This document shows, in pieces, positions 1-9,593 of a DNA stretch of 64,000 bases (its first letter is position 1; each line of letters opens with the position of its first letter). Where the stretch lies: the NCBI RefSeq assembly GCF_030272895.1, contig NZ_JALRNF010000012.1, positions 62,001 through 126,000 on the forward strand, read 5' to 3'. The stretch comes from Pseudomonas sp. BGr12. Its GTDB lineage: Bacteria > Pseudomonadota > Gammaproteobacteria > Pseudomonadales > Pseudomonadaceae. The position numbers and the translations under genes are program-made. A model generated the notes under the pieces. That model ran no database searches. It saw nothing but the letters and a program-made list of their open reading frames with translations, and was not told the origin of the DNA.

Positions 1-631
1 GGTCCAGTTCGGCACTGGTGGTCGGCTGCATGACGATTTCCGCGTCCGCCGCCTTGAAGCCCGCTTCTTCCAGCGCATTGCGCACGGCGTAGAAGCTGGA
101 GAAGGAGGTGAAAACGTCGAACGAACCGTCATCATTACTGACCACGTCGTCGGCGTCGGCTTCCATCGCCGCTTCCATCAGTGCGTCTTCGTCGATGCCG
201 GCGGCAAAGCTGATCTGCCCCTTGCGCTCGAACAGGTAGGCCACCGATCCATCGGTACCCAGGTTGCCGCCGCACTTGCTGAAGGCATGGCGCACGGCCG
301 CCGCGGTACGGTTGCGGTTGTCGGTCATGGCCTCGACCATGATCGCCACGCCACCCGGGCCATAGCCTTCGTAGCTGAGCTCTTCGACGTTGTCGGCTTC
401 GTTGGTGCCAGCACCACGGGCAACGGCGCGATCGATGATGTCGCGGCTCATGTTGGCACCCAGCGCCTTGTCCAGGGCCAGGCGCAGACGCGGGTTGGAG
501 GCTGGATCGCCACCGCCCTGCTTGGCGGCGACGGTCAGCTCACGAATCCACTTGGTGAAGATCTTGCCCCGCTTGGCATCCTGACGCTCTTTGCGGTGCT
601 TGATGTTTGCCCATTTGGAATGACCTGCCAT
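1..631 (-). CDS. yebC: YebC/PmpR-family regulator, 3' end outside window
   Basis: The first residues, [14 protein letters not shown], are the signature of the YebC/PmpR family, and the rest (the [10 protein letters not shown] region, then an acidic middle part) fits throughout. About 210 residues are present; family members have about 245-250, so roughly 35 C-terminal residues lie beyond position 1. YebC proteins act as cytoplasmic DNA-binding regulators, and some bind ribosomes to help translate difficult proline stretches. In P. aeruginosa the orthologue PmpR represses the quorum-sensing regulator gene pqsR. It lies downstream of aspS on the same strand, the usual Pseudomonas order, with ruvC expected next. 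The family is certain; the target genes in this organism are unknown. Confidence 0.95.
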   Translation of the reverse strand, partial: MAGHSKWANIKHRKERQDAKRGKIFTKWIRELTVAAKQGGGDPASNPRLRLALDKALGANMSRDIIDRAVARGAGTNEADNVEELSYEGYGPGGVAIMVEAMTDNRNRTAAAVRHAFSKCGGNLGTDGSVAYLFERKGQISFAAGIDEDALMEAAMEADADDVVSNDDGSFDVFTSFSSFYAVRNALEEAGFKAADAEIVMQPTTSAELD

Positions 632-721
632 AACGCACTCCGAATCCTTTGAAACAATGCCACGCCCCTGCCGGGCACCAGGCCGGGCAGAAGCCTTAAA
701 ATCCGTATCGCTGAACGCAAA

Positions 722-743
722 GGCGCATCCATGTGGATGCGCC
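722..743 (-). terminator. hairpin between aspS and yebC
   Basis: A perfect 9-bp inverted repeat (GGCGCATCC / GGATGCGCC) with a 4-base loop lies just after the aspS stop codon. Read on the minus strand it is followed only by a short TTT, so termination is probably weak or partial and read-through into yebC is possible. Confidence 0.5.
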
Positions 744-753
744 CGGGGTCCGC

Positions 754-2529
754 TTACTCAGCCTTGGGCTGTTCGCGCAGGCGGATGTGCAACTCGCGCA
801 GGGCCTTGGCGTCGACTAGGCCCGGGGCCTGGGTCATGACACAGGCAGCACTCTGGGTTTTCGGGAAGGCAATGACTTCACGAATCGACTGGGCGCCGGT
901 CATCAGCATGACCAGACGGTCCAGGCCGAAGGCCAGGCCACCGTGCGGCGGTGCACCGAACTTCAGGGCGTCGAGCAGGAAGCCGAACTTCTCTTCCTGT
1001 TCAGCCGCCTCGATACCCAGCAGACGGAATACCGCTTGCTGCATCTCTTTGCGGTGGATACGGATCGAACCGCCACCCAGTTCGGTGCCGTTCAGCACCA
1101 TGTCGTAGGCACGCGACAGTGCGGTGGCCGGGTTGGCCTCCAGCTCTTCGGGGGTGCACTTTGGCGCGGTGAACGGGTGGTGCAGTGCAGTGAAGCTGCC
1201 GTCGTCGTTCTCTTCGAACATCGGGAAGTCGACAACCCACATCGGCGCCCACTCGCAGGTCAGCAGTTCGAAGTCGTGGCCCAGACGGATACGCAGCGCA
1301 CCCAGGGCTTCGCTGACGACCTTGAACTTGTCGGCGCCGAAGAACACGATGTCGCCGTCGACCGCACCAACGCGATCAAGGATGTTGTTGAGGTTGGCCT
1401 CAGGAATGTTCTTGACGATCGGCGACTGCAGGCCTTCGACGCCCTTGGCGCGCTCGTTGACCTTGATGTAGGCCAGGCCCTTGGCACCGTAGATGCCGAC
1501 GAACTTGGTGTACTCGTCGATCTTGCTGCGCGGCATGCTGGCGCCGCCTGGCAGGCGCAGGGCGGTGACACGGCACTTCGGATCGTTGGCAGGACCTGCG
1601 AAGACCTTGAAGTCGACGTCTTTCAGCTGGTCGGCGACATCGACCAGCTCCAGCGGGATACGCAGGTCAGGCTTGTCGGAACCGTAGCGGCGCATGGCTT
1701 CTTCGAAAGTCATGTGCGGGAATTCGCCGAATTCCAGGTCCAGGACTTCCTTGAACAGCTTGCGGATCATGTTTTCGGTCAGGCCCATGATCTCGGATTC
1801 ATTGAGGAAGCTGGTCTCAATGTCGATCTGGGTGAATTCCGGCTGGCGATCGGCGCGCAGGTCTTCGTCGCGGAAGCACTTGGCGATCTGGTAGTAACGG
1901 TCGAAGCCGGCCACCATCAGCAGTTGCTTGAACAGCTGTGGCGATTGCGGCAGGGCGAAGAAGCTGCCGGCGTGGGTACGGCTCGGCACCAGGTAGTCGC
2001 GCGCGCCTTCCGGGGTGGCACGGGTGAGGATCGGCGTTTCGACGTCGAGGAAGCCGTTCTCGTCCAGGTAGCGACGGATGCTGGAAGTGATCCGCGAACG
2101 CAGGCGCAGCTTTTCGGCCATTTCCGGACGGCGCAGGTCGATGAAGCGGTAGCGCAGGCGGGTTTCCTCGCCGACGTCGGAGAATTCGTTGAGCGGGAAC
2201 GGCGGGGTTTCCGCTTCGTTGAGCACGGTCAGCTCGTAGCCCAGCACTTCGATGGCACCGGAGGCCATGTTGGCGTTGACGGCGCCAGCAGGACGCGGGC
2301 GCACCTTGCCGGTGATCTGCACCACATACTCGCTGCGCACGCGATCGGCGGCGGCGAAGCTTTCTGCGCGGTCCGGGTCGAAGACGACCTGGGCCATGCC
2401 TTCGCGGTCACGGATATCGAGGAAAATCACCCCGCCGTGGTCGCGGCGACGATGGACCCATCCGCAAAGGGTAATTTCCTGACCTTCCAGGCTCTCGTTC
2501 AGTTGGCCGCAATAATGGCTGCGCATCAT
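754..2529 (-). CDS. aspS: aspartyl-tRNA synthetase (AspRS)
   Basis: This class II aminoacyl-tRNA synthetase of 591 residues charges tRNA with aspartate. It has the N-terminal OB-fold anticodon-binding domain ([11 protein letters not shown]), motif 2 ([20 protein letters not shown]), the bacterial GAD insertion, and motif 3 near the C-terminus ([16 protein letters not shown]). The MMRSHYCGQ start is chosen because it matches the family N-terminus; the frame stays open 18 codons further upstream without family similarity. Pseudomonas AspRS is known to be non-discriminating, making Asp-tRNA(Asn) that GatCAB amidates; I infer the same here from lineage only. Confidence 0.98.
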   Translation of the reverse strand: MMRSHYCGQLNESLEGQEITLCGWVHRRRDHGGVIFLDIRDREGMAQVVFDPDRAESFAAADRVRSEYVVQITGKVRPRPAGAVNANMASGAIEVLGYELTVLNEAETPPFPLNEFSDVGEETRLRYRFIDLRRPEMAEKLRLRSRITSSIRRYLDENGFLDVETPILTRATPEGARDYLVPSRTHAGSFFALPQSPQLFKQLLMVAGFDRYYQIAKCFRDEDLRADRQPEFTQIDIETSFLNESEIMGLTENMIRKLFKEVLDLEFGEFPHMTFEEAMRRYGSDKPDLRIPLELVDVADQLKDVDFKVFAGPANDPKCRVTALRLPGGASMPRSKIDEYTKFVGIYGAKGLAYIKVNERAKGVEGLQSPIVKNIPEANLNNILDRVGAVDGDIVFFGADKFKVVSEALGALRIRLGHDFELLTCEWAPMWVVDFPMFEENDDGSFTALHHPFTAPKCTPEELEANPATALSRAYDMVLNGTELGGGSIRIHRKEMQQAVFRLLGIEAAEQEEKFGFLLDALKFGAPPHGGLAFGLDRLVMLMTGAQSIREVIAFPKTQSAACVMTQAPGLVDAKALRELHIRLREQPKAE

Positions 2530-2623
2530 GATGGTGGTTTCGCTTCTCGTCATTCGTGTGTTCAGTGGAGGCCTTGGCGCCACAAAGGGCTAATAGTGCA
2601 AGACCCTGCCGGTGCAATTCAAC

Positions 2624-2845
2624 TCAGTCGGCCTTGTCGCCGCCTGCAAGGTTCTTTTTCGCCCCGGTCTTGAAGTCAGTTTCGTACCAGCCCGTGCCGC
2701 CCAGGCGGAAACCTGGCGCAGAGATCATCTTCTTCAGCGCGGGCTGCTGACACGCCGGGCAATCGGTCAACGCCGCAGCGCTGATCTTCTGGAGGACTTC
2801 CATCTGGTGATCACAGGAAGCACATTGATAGTCGTACAGGGGCAT
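2624..2845 (-). CDS. FmdB-family zinc ribbon protein
   Basis: This 73-residue protein begins MPLYDYQCASC and carries two CxxC pairs (Cys8/Cys11 and Cys29/Cys32), the zinc ribbon of the FmdB/CxxC_CXXC_SSSS family. The biochemical role of the family is not established; it is often called a putative regulatory protein. It lies directly upstream of aspS on the same strand, as in other pseudomonads, and is probably co-transcribed with it. The tail (KKNLAGGDKAD) is charged and likely disordered. Confidence 0.9.
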   Translation of the reverse strand: MPLYDYQCASCDHQMEVLQKISAAALTDCPACQQPALKKMISAPGFRLGGTGWYETDFKTGAKKNLAGGDKAD

Positions 2846-2938
2846 AGGCGTGTCTCGTTAACCACAGCACAGGCTGCTTCAGGCAGTAAAGAGCGGGATT
2901 ATATATGGTTAAGGAGTGCTGTGCAGCCCGGCAACCGA

Positions 2939-3268
2939 CTAGCGTGACACCGGTGATCCCAGCAGGTAGACCACGCAGATCACCCGGATCAGCCCGGTGA
3001 AGTTCTTCACCCCGCCGTGGCGCAGGTGCACCTCACGGTCCACGTAGGACAACAGGGCGTTGACCGAGCACTGGTTCGCCAGGGCGATGCGCTCCAGCAC
3101 CCGCCAGTAGATTTCCTCAAGACGCAGGCAGGTGGCGAAGCCATTCAGGCGCACCGAACGAGACAGCGGCTGCGCCAGCCCCATATTGAAGTTCGCCTCG
3201 AACGGATCGATGCCACCTTTGCCAGGCTTCCCGCCCCCACTCCCCTCGCGATTCATCCATGCAGACAT
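2939..3268 (-). CDS. ribbon-helix-helix domain protein
   Basis: The C-terminal 70 residues (from SRSVRLNGFATCLRLEEIYW to the end) look like the RHH_4 ribbon-helix-helix domain of proteobacterial hypothetical proteins: a beta strand (SVRLNG) followed by two helices. It probably binds DNA as a dimer. The start is uncertain. I chose the ATG at 3268 (MSAWMNREGSG, 109 residues); another ATG lies at 3292, and the frame is open to about 3406 with unlikely composition. No strong Shine-Dalgarno sequence separates these options. It lies between the fmdB-like gene and the dps-like gene; no target is known. Confidence 0.7.
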   Translation of the reverse strand: MSAWMNREGSGGGKPGKGGIDPFEANFNMGLAQPLSRSVRLNGFATCLRLEEIYWRVLERIALANQCSVNALLSYVDREVHLRHGGVKNFTGLIRVICVVYLLGSPVSR

Positions 3269-3512
3269 ACCAATACCACGCGCCTTGACCATCAGGGAAA
3301 TCAACCCGGGCAAGTCGGCTCGCCCAGGGACATGCCCTAATAAAGCGCTGCAATACCAGGCGTTTCCAGAAGACGCGCTCACTCGTGCCGTAGGATTACT
3401 CGGCACGCCCCATGGAATAGCGTAACGACAGAAAGACTTCCTTTATAAATAACAACGCCCGGGCATGCGAACACCCAGGCGCCAGTTCACGCTCACCCGA
3501 TAAACAATGGAA

Positions 3513-3986
3513 CTACTTGCCTTCGAGCAACACGCGCAACATCCAGGCAGTCTTCTCGTGCACTTGCATGCGCTGGGTAAGCAGGTCCGCCGTAGGTTCG
3601 TCGCTGACCTTGTCGACCAGCGGGAAGATACTCCGCGCCGTGCGCGTCACGGCTTCCTGGCCTTCGACCAGTTGCTTGATCATTTCATCGGCCGGGGGCA
3701 CACCTTCTTCTTCCTTGATCGAGGACAGGCGCGCATAGATGGAATAAGCACCCGGCGCCGGGAAGCCGAGGGCACGAATGCGCTCGGCAATGGAGTCCAC
3801 CGCCAGGGCCAGTTCGTTATATTGCTCTTCGAACATCAGGTGCAAGGTTCGAAAGGCAGGGCCGGTCACGTTCCAGTGAAAGTTATGGGTCTTCAGATAA
3901 AGTACATAGGTATCCGACAACAACCGCGACAGCCCATCGACAATGGACTTGCGATCTTCTTCGCTAATACCGATATCAATAGCCAT
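3513..3986 (-). CDS. Dps/ferritin-like DNA-binding stress protein
   Basis: This 157-residue protein of the Dps family oxidises and stores iron and protects DNA in stress and stationary phase. The inter-subunit ferroxidase residues are visible: HNFHWNVTG near residue 35-43, then [23 protein letters not shown]. The start [11 protein letters not shown] is chosen because AAAGGGGAAAC, a good ribosome-binding site, precedes it; an upstream in-frame ATG at 4004 lies before that site. It corresponds in position to P. aeruginosa PA0962. A palindrome lies just upstream (see 4008-4022). Confidence 0.93.
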   Translation of the reverse strand: MAIDIGISEEDRKSIVDGLSRLLSDTYVLYLKTHNFHWNVTGPAFRTLHLMFEEQYNELALAVDSIAERIRALGFPAPGAYSIYARLSSIKEEEGVPPADEMIKQLVEGQEAVTRTARSIFPLVDKVSDEPTADLLTQRMQVHEKTAWMLRVLLEGK

Positions 3987-4007
3987 GTAGTTTCCCCTTT
4001 CCATGAT

Positions 4008-4022
4008 GCTTGATCATCAAGC
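4008..4022. promoter_or_regulatory. 15-bp palindrome upstream of the dps-like gene
   Basis: GCTTGAT-C-ATCAAGC is a perfect palindrome 22 bases before the dps-like start codon, a position suited to an operator or a 5'-UTR hairpin. The rest of 3987-4306, between the divergent dps-like and cold-shock genes, holds one further small hairpin (CTGAC-GATA-GTCAG, 4182-4195) and no gene that I can support. Confidence 0.4.
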
Positions 4023-4306
4023 AGGCAATTCCCACTGTACCAAGACTTGCCAACCGTCGCAGCCTCACACCCGCGGCAAAACGCTGCAGGCGCCGCCGAC
4101 GCTGGCCGAGGCAGGCGACACATGGCTTGCCGATCATTTGAGAAGCCCGGGGCTTTGCTGTTAAATAGCAAGGTGCCGCCTCTGACGATAGTCAGTGCAG
4201 GGGCGCATAGGCTGGCCTTCTTCTCACGTTTTTGCGTTTATCGAACCACTGCGCGCCGTGACGTCAGCTCTTCCTGTGATTTGCCTTATCAATGTGAGCC
4301 AACCCA

Positions 4307-4894
4307 ATGTTCAAGATCGTCCACCTGTTGACGGGCGCTGCAGCCTTGCTGCTGTCCTTCATACCGAGCCTGCGAACCGATGCCATCCCCCTGCTGCAGC
4401 AACCGGAAGCCGTTTACCTGGCACTGTTCGGCCTGCTCAACCTGGTGCTTGCCCCCGTAGTTCCCCAGCACTACAAAGGCGCACGCCTGCACCTGCAACG
4501 CCTGTCCAGCGCACTGCTGGTTCTGGCCGTGGTCCTGCAGACCCTGACCCTGCTGGCGCGTCCGGAGCTGGGTAACCTGCCCGCCCTGGGCTGCACCCTG
4601 CTGGCCGTGGTCCTGCACCTGATCGCCGGCTTCATGAAAACCGGTAGTGCCCGCAGCCAGCACACCCAGTACGACATGAGCAACCGCGATACCGGCACGG
4701 TCAAGTGGTTCAACACCTCCAAGGGCTTCGGTTTCATCTCCCGTGACTCGGGCGATGACATCTTCGTGCACTTTCGCGCCATTCGCGGTGAAGGCCACCG
4801 CGTCCTGGTCGAAGGCCAGCGCGTGGAGTTCTCGGTGATGAACCGCGACAAGGGCCTGCAGGCCGAAGACGTGATCGCTGCCCCCCGCCGCTGA
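4307..4894 (+). CDS. cold-shock domain protein with N-terminal membrane segments
   Basis: The 195 residues split in two. Residues 1-115 are hydrophobic, with about four predicted membrane helices (near 5-20, 37-53, 65-85 and 92-110). Residues 124-195 are a complete CspA-type cold-shock domain with RNP1 (KGFGFI) and RNP2 (IFVHF), which bind single-stranded RNA or DNA. An internal ATG at 4676 would give a canonical 70-residue cold-shock protein, but no Shine-Dalgarno sequence precedes it, so the fusion is the better reading. P. aeruginosa PA0961 occupies the same place. The membrane part could tether an RNA chaperone to the inner membrane; that is inference. Confidence 0.88.
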   Translation: MFKIVHLLTGAAALLLSFIPSLRTDAIPLLQQPEAVYLALFGLLNLVLAPVVPQHYKGARLHLQRLSSALLVLAVVLQTLTLLARPELGNLPALGCTLLAVVLHLIAGFMKTGSARSQHTQYDMSNRDTGTVKWFNTSKGFGFISRDSGDDIFVHFRAIRGEGHRVLVEGQRVEFSVMNRDKGLQAEDVIAAPRR

Positions 4895-4908
4895 TCGTCC
4901 AGCCATAA

Positions 4909-4943
4909 AAAAACCGCGACGCCCAGGCGCTCGCGGTTTTTTT
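4909..4943. terminator. bidirectional rho-independent terminator
   Basis: The sequence aaaaaaaccgcga...cgcggttttttt forms a stem with an A-tract on one side and a T-tract on the other. It lies between the converging cold-shock gene and slyX and can stop transcription from both directions. Confidence 0.85.
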
Positions 4944-4962
4944 ATGCCTGCAGGCAGCCGCT

Positions 4963-5169
4963 TCAATAATGAGGCGGCGGCGCCTCTTCTTCGCTGCTCT
5001 GGTATTGCCCGGCCATTTCCTCATAGCGCTTGAGCAATGCCGCCATCTGCATCTGTAGCCGCTCGACCACCCGCTGCTGATCGACCAGCACGTCATTGAG
5101 GGCCTGCAGAGTATCGTCCTGGAAAGCCAGGCGGCTCTCCAGTTCCATCACCCGCGCTTCAAGAGTCAT
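4963..5169 (-). CDS. slyX: SlyX family protein
   Basis: This 68-residue, almost entirely alpha-helical protein has the SlyX pattern: [21 protein letters not shown], a heptad-rich middle ([19 protein letters not shown]) and the typical C-terminal PPPHY. SlyX probably forms a coiled coil; its function is unknown. It lies 3 bases downstream of the HIT-family gene on the same strand, so the two are probably co-transcribed, as in other pseudomonads. Confidence 0.95.
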   Translation of the reverse strand: MTLEARVMELESRLAFQDDTLQALNDVLVDQQRVVERLQMQMAALLKRYEEMAGQYQSSEEEAPPPHY

Positions 5170-5172
5170 CTC

Positions 5173-5598
5173 TCACACCTCGGCGAATGTGAAGTCATCA
5201 TCGAGCACCGTCTTGAGCCGCGCACGGATGGCCGCGACCTGCTCGGCGGCATAGGCGATCGCCGGCTTGTTGCCCCATACCGGAGCAGGCCAGGCCGGAT
5301 CGCTGCGCTTACGCACGATGACATGCATGTGCAACTGGCTGACGACGTTACCCAGGGTCGCCACATTCATCTTGTCGGCGGCAAAACTGTCCTTGAGGGT
5401 TTCAGCCAGGAAAGTGGTTTCTTTCCAGAGTTGCGCCTGGTCTTTGCCTTCTAGTTGAAACAACTCGCTGATATCGGCGCGCCGCGGCACCAGGATAAAC
5501 CAGGGGTAGTTGGCGTCCTTGCTCAGCAGCAAACGGCAAAGTGTGAAGTCGCCAATGACGAAGGTGTCTTCCTGAAGACGCGGATCCAGAGCAAACAC
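5173..5598 (-). CDS. HIT-family nucleotide-binding protein
   Basis: The 141-residue protein has a HIT fold: N-terminal DFTLCRLLLSKDANYPWFILVPRR in outline and the histidine-triad region QLHMHVIV. Aligned to HxHxH, the first His is Gln while the next two, including the usual nucleophile, remain, so it probably still handles a nucleotide. The GTG start at 5598 is chosen because GGAGATTTTTCA, with a Shine-Dalgarno GGAG, lies just before it and family length is about 140. The frame stays open to an ATG at 5745, but that extension does not resemble the family. Substrate unknown. Confidence 0.88.
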   Translation of the reverse strand: MFALDPRLQEDTFVIGDFTLCRLLLSKDANYPWFILVPRRADISELFQLEGKDQAQLWKETTFLAETLKDSFAADKMNVATLGNVVSQLHMHVIVRKRSDPAWPAPVWGNKPAIAYAAEQVAAIRARLKTVLDDDFTFAEV

Positions 5599-5641
5599 TG
5601 AAAAATCTCCTACAACTATTAAATACCTGGTTCGCGCGCAA

Positions 5642-5749
5642 CTAACCTGCCACCGCGAGCCCCATGGCAGCAGGATACCTCCGTTCACGCGAACGAGCAT
5701 CGCCAGCCTTGAAAGAAAGAGAAAAAGCACTGAACTGACTCTCATTCAC
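5642..5749 (-). CDS. possible 35-residue leader ORF upstream of the HIT gene
   Basis: A GTG codon at 5749 is preceded by AGGAGGG, one of the best Shine-Dalgarno sequences in the window, at 5-base spacing. It opens a frame encoding MNESQFSAFSLSFKAGDARS and 15 more residues, ending 43 bases before the HIT start. The same Shine-Dalgarno could serve an overlapping ATG at 5745 in frame with the HIT gene. I do not recognise the peptide; it could be a leader or chance. Confidence 0.3.
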   Translation of the reverse strand: MNESQFSAFSLSFKAGDARSRERRYPAAMGLAVAG

Positions 5750-6230
5750 ATTGCCCTCCTCCCCACGGGCCGGCAAAAAGCTGCGAGGTAACAAAACGCT
5801 ACTTTTCGCACCAAAATGAGGCCTCCATTGAGCGCCTGGCACCCGGAACATCCGCAAACTACACAAGTGCCGTGGATGACGGTAACGCTTTGACCTTACA
5901 GACAGGAATTTCGCTTATTCCCACCTGCACCGCCCCGATGAACCAAACGATCTTAACCCCCCCGGTTTTGCGACGGTTGACGCCTTTTTTGCCGGTCAAA
6001 GGTGAAAAAATCGTGAACCACTCCCGGTTTTGAGCACGCTTGTTGCATTGTGATCGGCCACAGTCGGCACGACACCTGCATCGATGCGGTGAAGCGCGAC
6101 AAAATAACAACAGCTGCATGGGGTACCAGGGAGTTCCGGAAACAGGGGGGATTTAGATCATTTTTTCCTATCCTTACGCTGCCCGGAACAGCGCTGGAGT
6201 TGCACGGCCCGAAAAACCGGGACGTGATTT
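5750..6230. other. long non-coding region upstream of oprD
   Basis: No convincing gene lies here. Short open frames occur on both strands but lack family similarity and good codon use. The stretch is less GC-rich than its surroundings, with several T- and A-runs, and probably carries divergent promoters for the HIT-slyX unit and for oprD. A lone GCGACA hexamer lies at 6096-6101. Confidence 0.5.
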
Positions 6231-6257
6231 GCGACAAGGACATTACAGTTAGCGACA
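6231..6257 (-). promoter_or_regulatory. candidate ArgR binding site upstream of oprD
   Basis: On the minus strand TGTCGC occurs twice (6257-6252 and 6236-6231) exactly 21 bases apart, in an imperfect direct repeat. This is the arrangement of the P. aeruginosa ArgR consensus as I recall it (half-sites TGTCGC-N8-AA-N5 in tandem). P. aeruginosa oprD is reported to be activated by ArgR. The site is about 160 bases before the oprD start codon. The AA element is AT in the first half-site and TC in the second, so the match is partial. Confidence 0.5.
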
Positions 6258-6415
6258 TGACCGTAAAGTTACCGAAAGGATCTTTCTCCCCATATCGCCA
6301 ACTACAGTCAGCGTGATATACATTCCCGCCGACACAAAAAGAAAGAGCCGCGCCGCATAAAAAAACCAATCGGCGACGGCAGTACTCTTCCTAAAAACCA
6401 AAGGAGCAAGTCACG

Positions 6416-7687
6416 ATGCGCGTGATGAAGTGGAGCATGATCGCCCTGGCTGTTGCAGCAGGCACCTCGCAGATGGCAGTAGCCTCTTCCCAGGACGAGT
6501 CCAAGGGCTTCCTCGAAGACAGCAAACTCAACGTCAAAACCCGCATGCTGTATTTCAGCCGCGACTTCCGTAACAACCCGAGCGACACCCAAAGCCGCCG
6601 TGAAGAAACCGGCCTGGGCTTCGTCGGTACCTACGAATCGGGCTACACCCAGGGCCTCATCGGCGTCGGCGCCGATGCCATCGGCATGCTCGGCCTGAAA
6701 CTGGACAGCGGCAAGGGCCGTGCCGGCACCGGCCTGTTCCCTACCGGTTCTGACGGCCGTTCGCAGGACGACTACTCCAAAGCCGGTGGCGCCGTTAAAT
6801 TCCGCATTTCCGACACCGTGCTGAAAGTCGGCGACCAGTTCACCGCCATGCCAGTCTTCGCGACCGACGACAGCCGCCTGCTGCCGGAAATCGCCCAGGG
6901 CTCCCTGATCACCAGCAACGAAATCAAGGGCCTGACCCTGCAGGCCGGTCACTTCACCAGCCTGACCGCCCAGGAAGAGACCAACCGCGACAGCTTCCAC
7001 CTCAAGAGCGCCGACGTGGCCGGTGGCACCTACGCCTTCACCGACACCCTGAGCACCAGCGTGTACTACTCGAAAGTAGAAGACTTCTGGCGCAAATGGT
7101 ACGGCAACATCAACTGGGCACTGCCGATCAACGACGAGCAAGGCCTGGTCTTCGACTTCAACATCTATGACACCAAGAGCGATGGCGCCGGCAATGTCCG
7201 CACCTTCGACGGTGAAACCAAGCTGGACAACACCGCGTTCAGCCTCTCCGGTGCCTACAACATCGGCGCCCACACCTTCACCCTGGCCTACCAGGCTGTT
7301 TCCGGTGACGGTGACTACGCCTACGGCATCGACGGTGGCGGCTCCATCTTCCTGGCCAACTCCGTGGCCCGTTCCGACTTCAACCAGGAAGACGAAAAAT
7401 CCTGGCAGGCTCGCTACGACCTGAACTTCGCCAGCTACGGCGTTCCAGGCCTGACCTTCATGACCCGTTACGTTCGTGGTGACGACGCCAACGTCGCAGG
7501 CACCACCGACGGTAAGGAATGGGAACGCGACGTAGACATCAAGTACGTCCTGCAGGAAGGCGCGGCCAAGGACCTGAGCTTCCGCGTTCGTCAGGCCACC
7601 TATCGCTCCGGCGACGGCGTGTACTACGGATCGCCTTCGATCGACGAACTGCGTCTGATCGTCGAGTACCCGCTGAGCATCCTGTAA
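6416..7687 (+). CDS. oprD: OprD-family outer-membrane porin
   Basis: This 423-residue porin starts with a signal peptide (MRVMKWSMIALAVAAGTSQM, cleavage near AVA-SS at about residue 24) and continues as an 18-strand beta-barrel pattern to the C-terminal YPLSIL. N-terminus, the WQARYDLNFASYGVPGLTF block and C-terminus match what I recall of P. aeruginosa OprD, which takes up basic amino acids and peptides and admits carbapenems. It lies next to proS, as PA0958 does. AAAGGAG precedes the start. Substrate is not readable from sequence; OprE/OprQ-like relatives are the alternative. Confidence 0.9.
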   Translation: MRVMKWSMIALAVAAGTSQMAVASSQDESKGFLEDSKLNVKTRMLYFSRDFRNNPSDTQSRREETGLGFVGTYESGYTQGLIGVGADAIGMLGLKLDSGKGRAGTGLFPTGSDGRSQDDYSKAGGAVKFRISDTVLKVGDQFTAMPVFATDDSRLLPEIAQGSLITSNEIKGLTLQAGHFTSLTAQEETNRDSFHLKSADVAGGTYAFTDTLSTSVYYSKVEDFWRKWYGNINWALPINDEQGLVFDFNIYDTKSDGAGNVRTFDGETKLDNTAFSLSGAYNIGAHTFTLAYQAVSGDGDYAYGIDGGGSIFLANSVARSDFNQEDEKSWQARYDLNFASYGVPGLTFMTRYVRGDDANVAGTTDGKEWERDVDIKYVLQEGAAKDLSFRVRQATYRSGDGVYYGSPSIDELRLIVEYPLSIL

Positions 7688-7715
7688 GCCCCGGGCTTTC
7701 AGTATCCCCAGTACG

Positions 7716-7745
7716 AAAGAGCCCGGCATTGCCGGGCTTTTTCTT
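7716..7745 (+). terminator. oprD terminator
   Basis: A GC-rich stem (AGCCCGGCA / TGCCGGGCT) followed by TTTTTC lies about 30 bases after the oprD stop codon, before proS. Confidence 0.85.
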
Positions 7746-7859
7746 TGCCGCAATTCGGGCTGACAACGCCTTCGTGCTCCGGCATCCTGTACGCCACCGA
7801 ATCGCCCCCGTACAATGCGGGGTCATTTTAAAGTCTTAAGCAACCGACAACGGCCTACC

Positions 7860-9575
7860 ATGCGCACCAGTCAATATTTGCTCGCTACCCTGAAAGAAAC
7901 CCCGTCCGACGCGGTGGTCATCAGCCATCAGCTCATGCTGCGCGCCGGCATGATCCGCAAGCTCGCCTCCGGCCTGTACACCTGGCTGCCGATGGGCCTG
8001 CGGGTAATGCGCAAGGTCGAAGCCGTGGTCCGCGAGGAAATGAACGCCGCCGGTGCCCTCGAAGTGCTGATGCCGGCCATCCAGCCTGCCGAACTGTGGC
8101 AGGAATCGGGCCGCTGGGAGCAGTACGGCCCAGAGCTGCTGCGTCTCAAGGACCGTCACGGTCGTGAATTCTGCGTGGGCCCGACCCACGAAGAGGTCAT
8201 CACTGACCTGGCCCGCAACGAGCTCAACAGCTATAAACAGTTGCCATTGAACATGTACCAGATCCAGACCAAGTTCCGTGACGAGATCCGTCCGCGCTTC
8301 GGCCTGATGCGTGGTCGCGAGTTCATCATGAAGGACGCCTACTCCTTCCATGCCGATCCGGCTTCCCTGCAGGAAACCTACGATCGCATGCACCTGGCCT
8401 ACAGCAATATCTTCACCCGCCTGGGCCTGGACTTCCGTCCGGTACAAGCCGATACCGGCTCCATCGGCGGCAGCTACTCCCACGAATTCCATGTGCTGGC
8501 CGAGTCCGGTGAAGACGATGTGATCTTCAGCGACAGCTCCGACTACGCCGCCAACATCGAAAAGGCCGAGGCCATTCCACGGGAAACCGTGCGCCTGGCG
8601 CCGACCGAGGAACTGCGCCTGGTCGACACCCCGGATGCCAAGACCATCACCCAGCTGGTGGAAAACTACGGCCTGGCGATCGAGAAGACCGTCAAGACCC
8701 TGATCGTCCACGCCGCCGAAGAGGGCAAGCTGATTGCCCTGATCGTCCGCGGCGACCACGAGCTGAACGAAATCAAGGCCGCCAACCTGCCAGAAGTCGC
8801 CAGCCCGCTGGTCATGGCCAGCGACGAGGAACTGCGCACCGCCATCGGCGCCGGCGCAGGCTCGCTCGGCCCGCTGAACCTGCCTCTGCCGTGCATCATC
8901 GACCGCTCGGTCGCCCTGATGAGCGACTTCGGCATCGGCGCCAACATCGATGACAAACACTACTTCGGCGTCAACTGGGAACGCGACCTGCCGGTTCCAC
9001 AGGTCGCCGACCTGCGTAATGTCGTCGAAGGCGACCCAAGCCCGGATGGCCAGGGCACCCTGATGATCAAGCGCGGCATCGAAGTCGGGCACATCTTCCA
9101 GCTCGGCACCAAGTACAGCGAGGCACTCAAGTGCCAGGTACTGGGCGAGAACGGCAAGCCGGTGACCCTGAGCATGGGTTGCTACGGTATCGGCGTATCC
9201 CGCGTGGTGGCTGCGGCCATCGAGCAGAACTACGACGACAACGGCATCATCTGGAGCGACACCCTGGCCCCGTTCCAGATCGCCCTGGTGCCGCTGCGCT
9301 ACGAAACCGAACAGGTACGCGAAGCCACCGACAAGCTCTATGCCGAGCTGACCGCTGCCGGTTTCGAAGTGCTGCTGGACGACCGTGACAAGAAGACCAG
9401 CCCGGGGATCAAGTTCGCCGACATGGAGCTGATCGGTATTCCGCACCGTATCGTCGTCAGCGACCGGGGCCTTGCCGAAGGCAACCTTGAGTACAAGCAC
9501 CGTACCGAGCGTGACGCGCAGCCACTGCCACTGGCCGAGGCGCTGTCGTTCCTGCAAGCCCGCATTCGTCGCTAA
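7860..9575 (+). CDS. proS: prolyl-tRNA synthetase (bacterial type with editing domain)
   Basis: This class II synthetase of 571 residues attaches proline to tRNA(Pro). Motif 2 ([20 protein letters not shown]) and motif 3 ([13 protein letters not shown]) are intact. Between them, about residues 220-400, sits the INS domain that hydrolyses mischarged Ala-tRNA(Pro), as in E. coli ProRS; the C-terminal anticodon-binding domain follows. The start [15 protein letters not shown] is the family start. An in-frame ATG at 7815 adds 15 unrelated residues. Confidence 0.98.
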   Translation: MRTSQYLLATLKETPSDAVVISHQLMLRAGMIRKLASGLYTWLPMGLRVMRKVEAVVREEMNAAGALEVLMPAIQPAELWQESGRWEQYGPELLRLKDRHGREFCVGPTHEEVITDLARNELNSYKQLPLNMYQIQTKFRDEIRPRFGLMRGREFIMKDAYSFHADPASLQETYDRMHLAYSNIFTRLGLDFRPVQADTGSIGGSYSHEFHVLAESGEDDVIFSDSSDYAANIEKAEAIPRETVRLAPTEELRLVDTPDAKTITQLVENYGLAIEKTVKTLIVHAAEEGKLIALIVRGDHELNEIKAANLPEVASPLVMASDEELRTAIGAGAGSLGPLNLPLPCIIDRSVALMSDFGIGANIDDKHYFGVNWERDLPVPQVADLRNVVEGDPSPDGQGTLMIKRGIEVGHIFQLGTKYSEALKCQVLGENGKPVTLSMGCYGIGVSRVVAAAIEQNYDDNGIIWSDTLAPFQIALVPLRYETEQVREATDKLYAELTAAGFEVLLDDRDKKTSPGIKFADMELIGIPHRIVVSDRGLAEGNLEYKHRTERDAQPLPLAEALSFLQARIRR

Positions 9576-9593
9576 GCCAACGCAAGAGTAATC

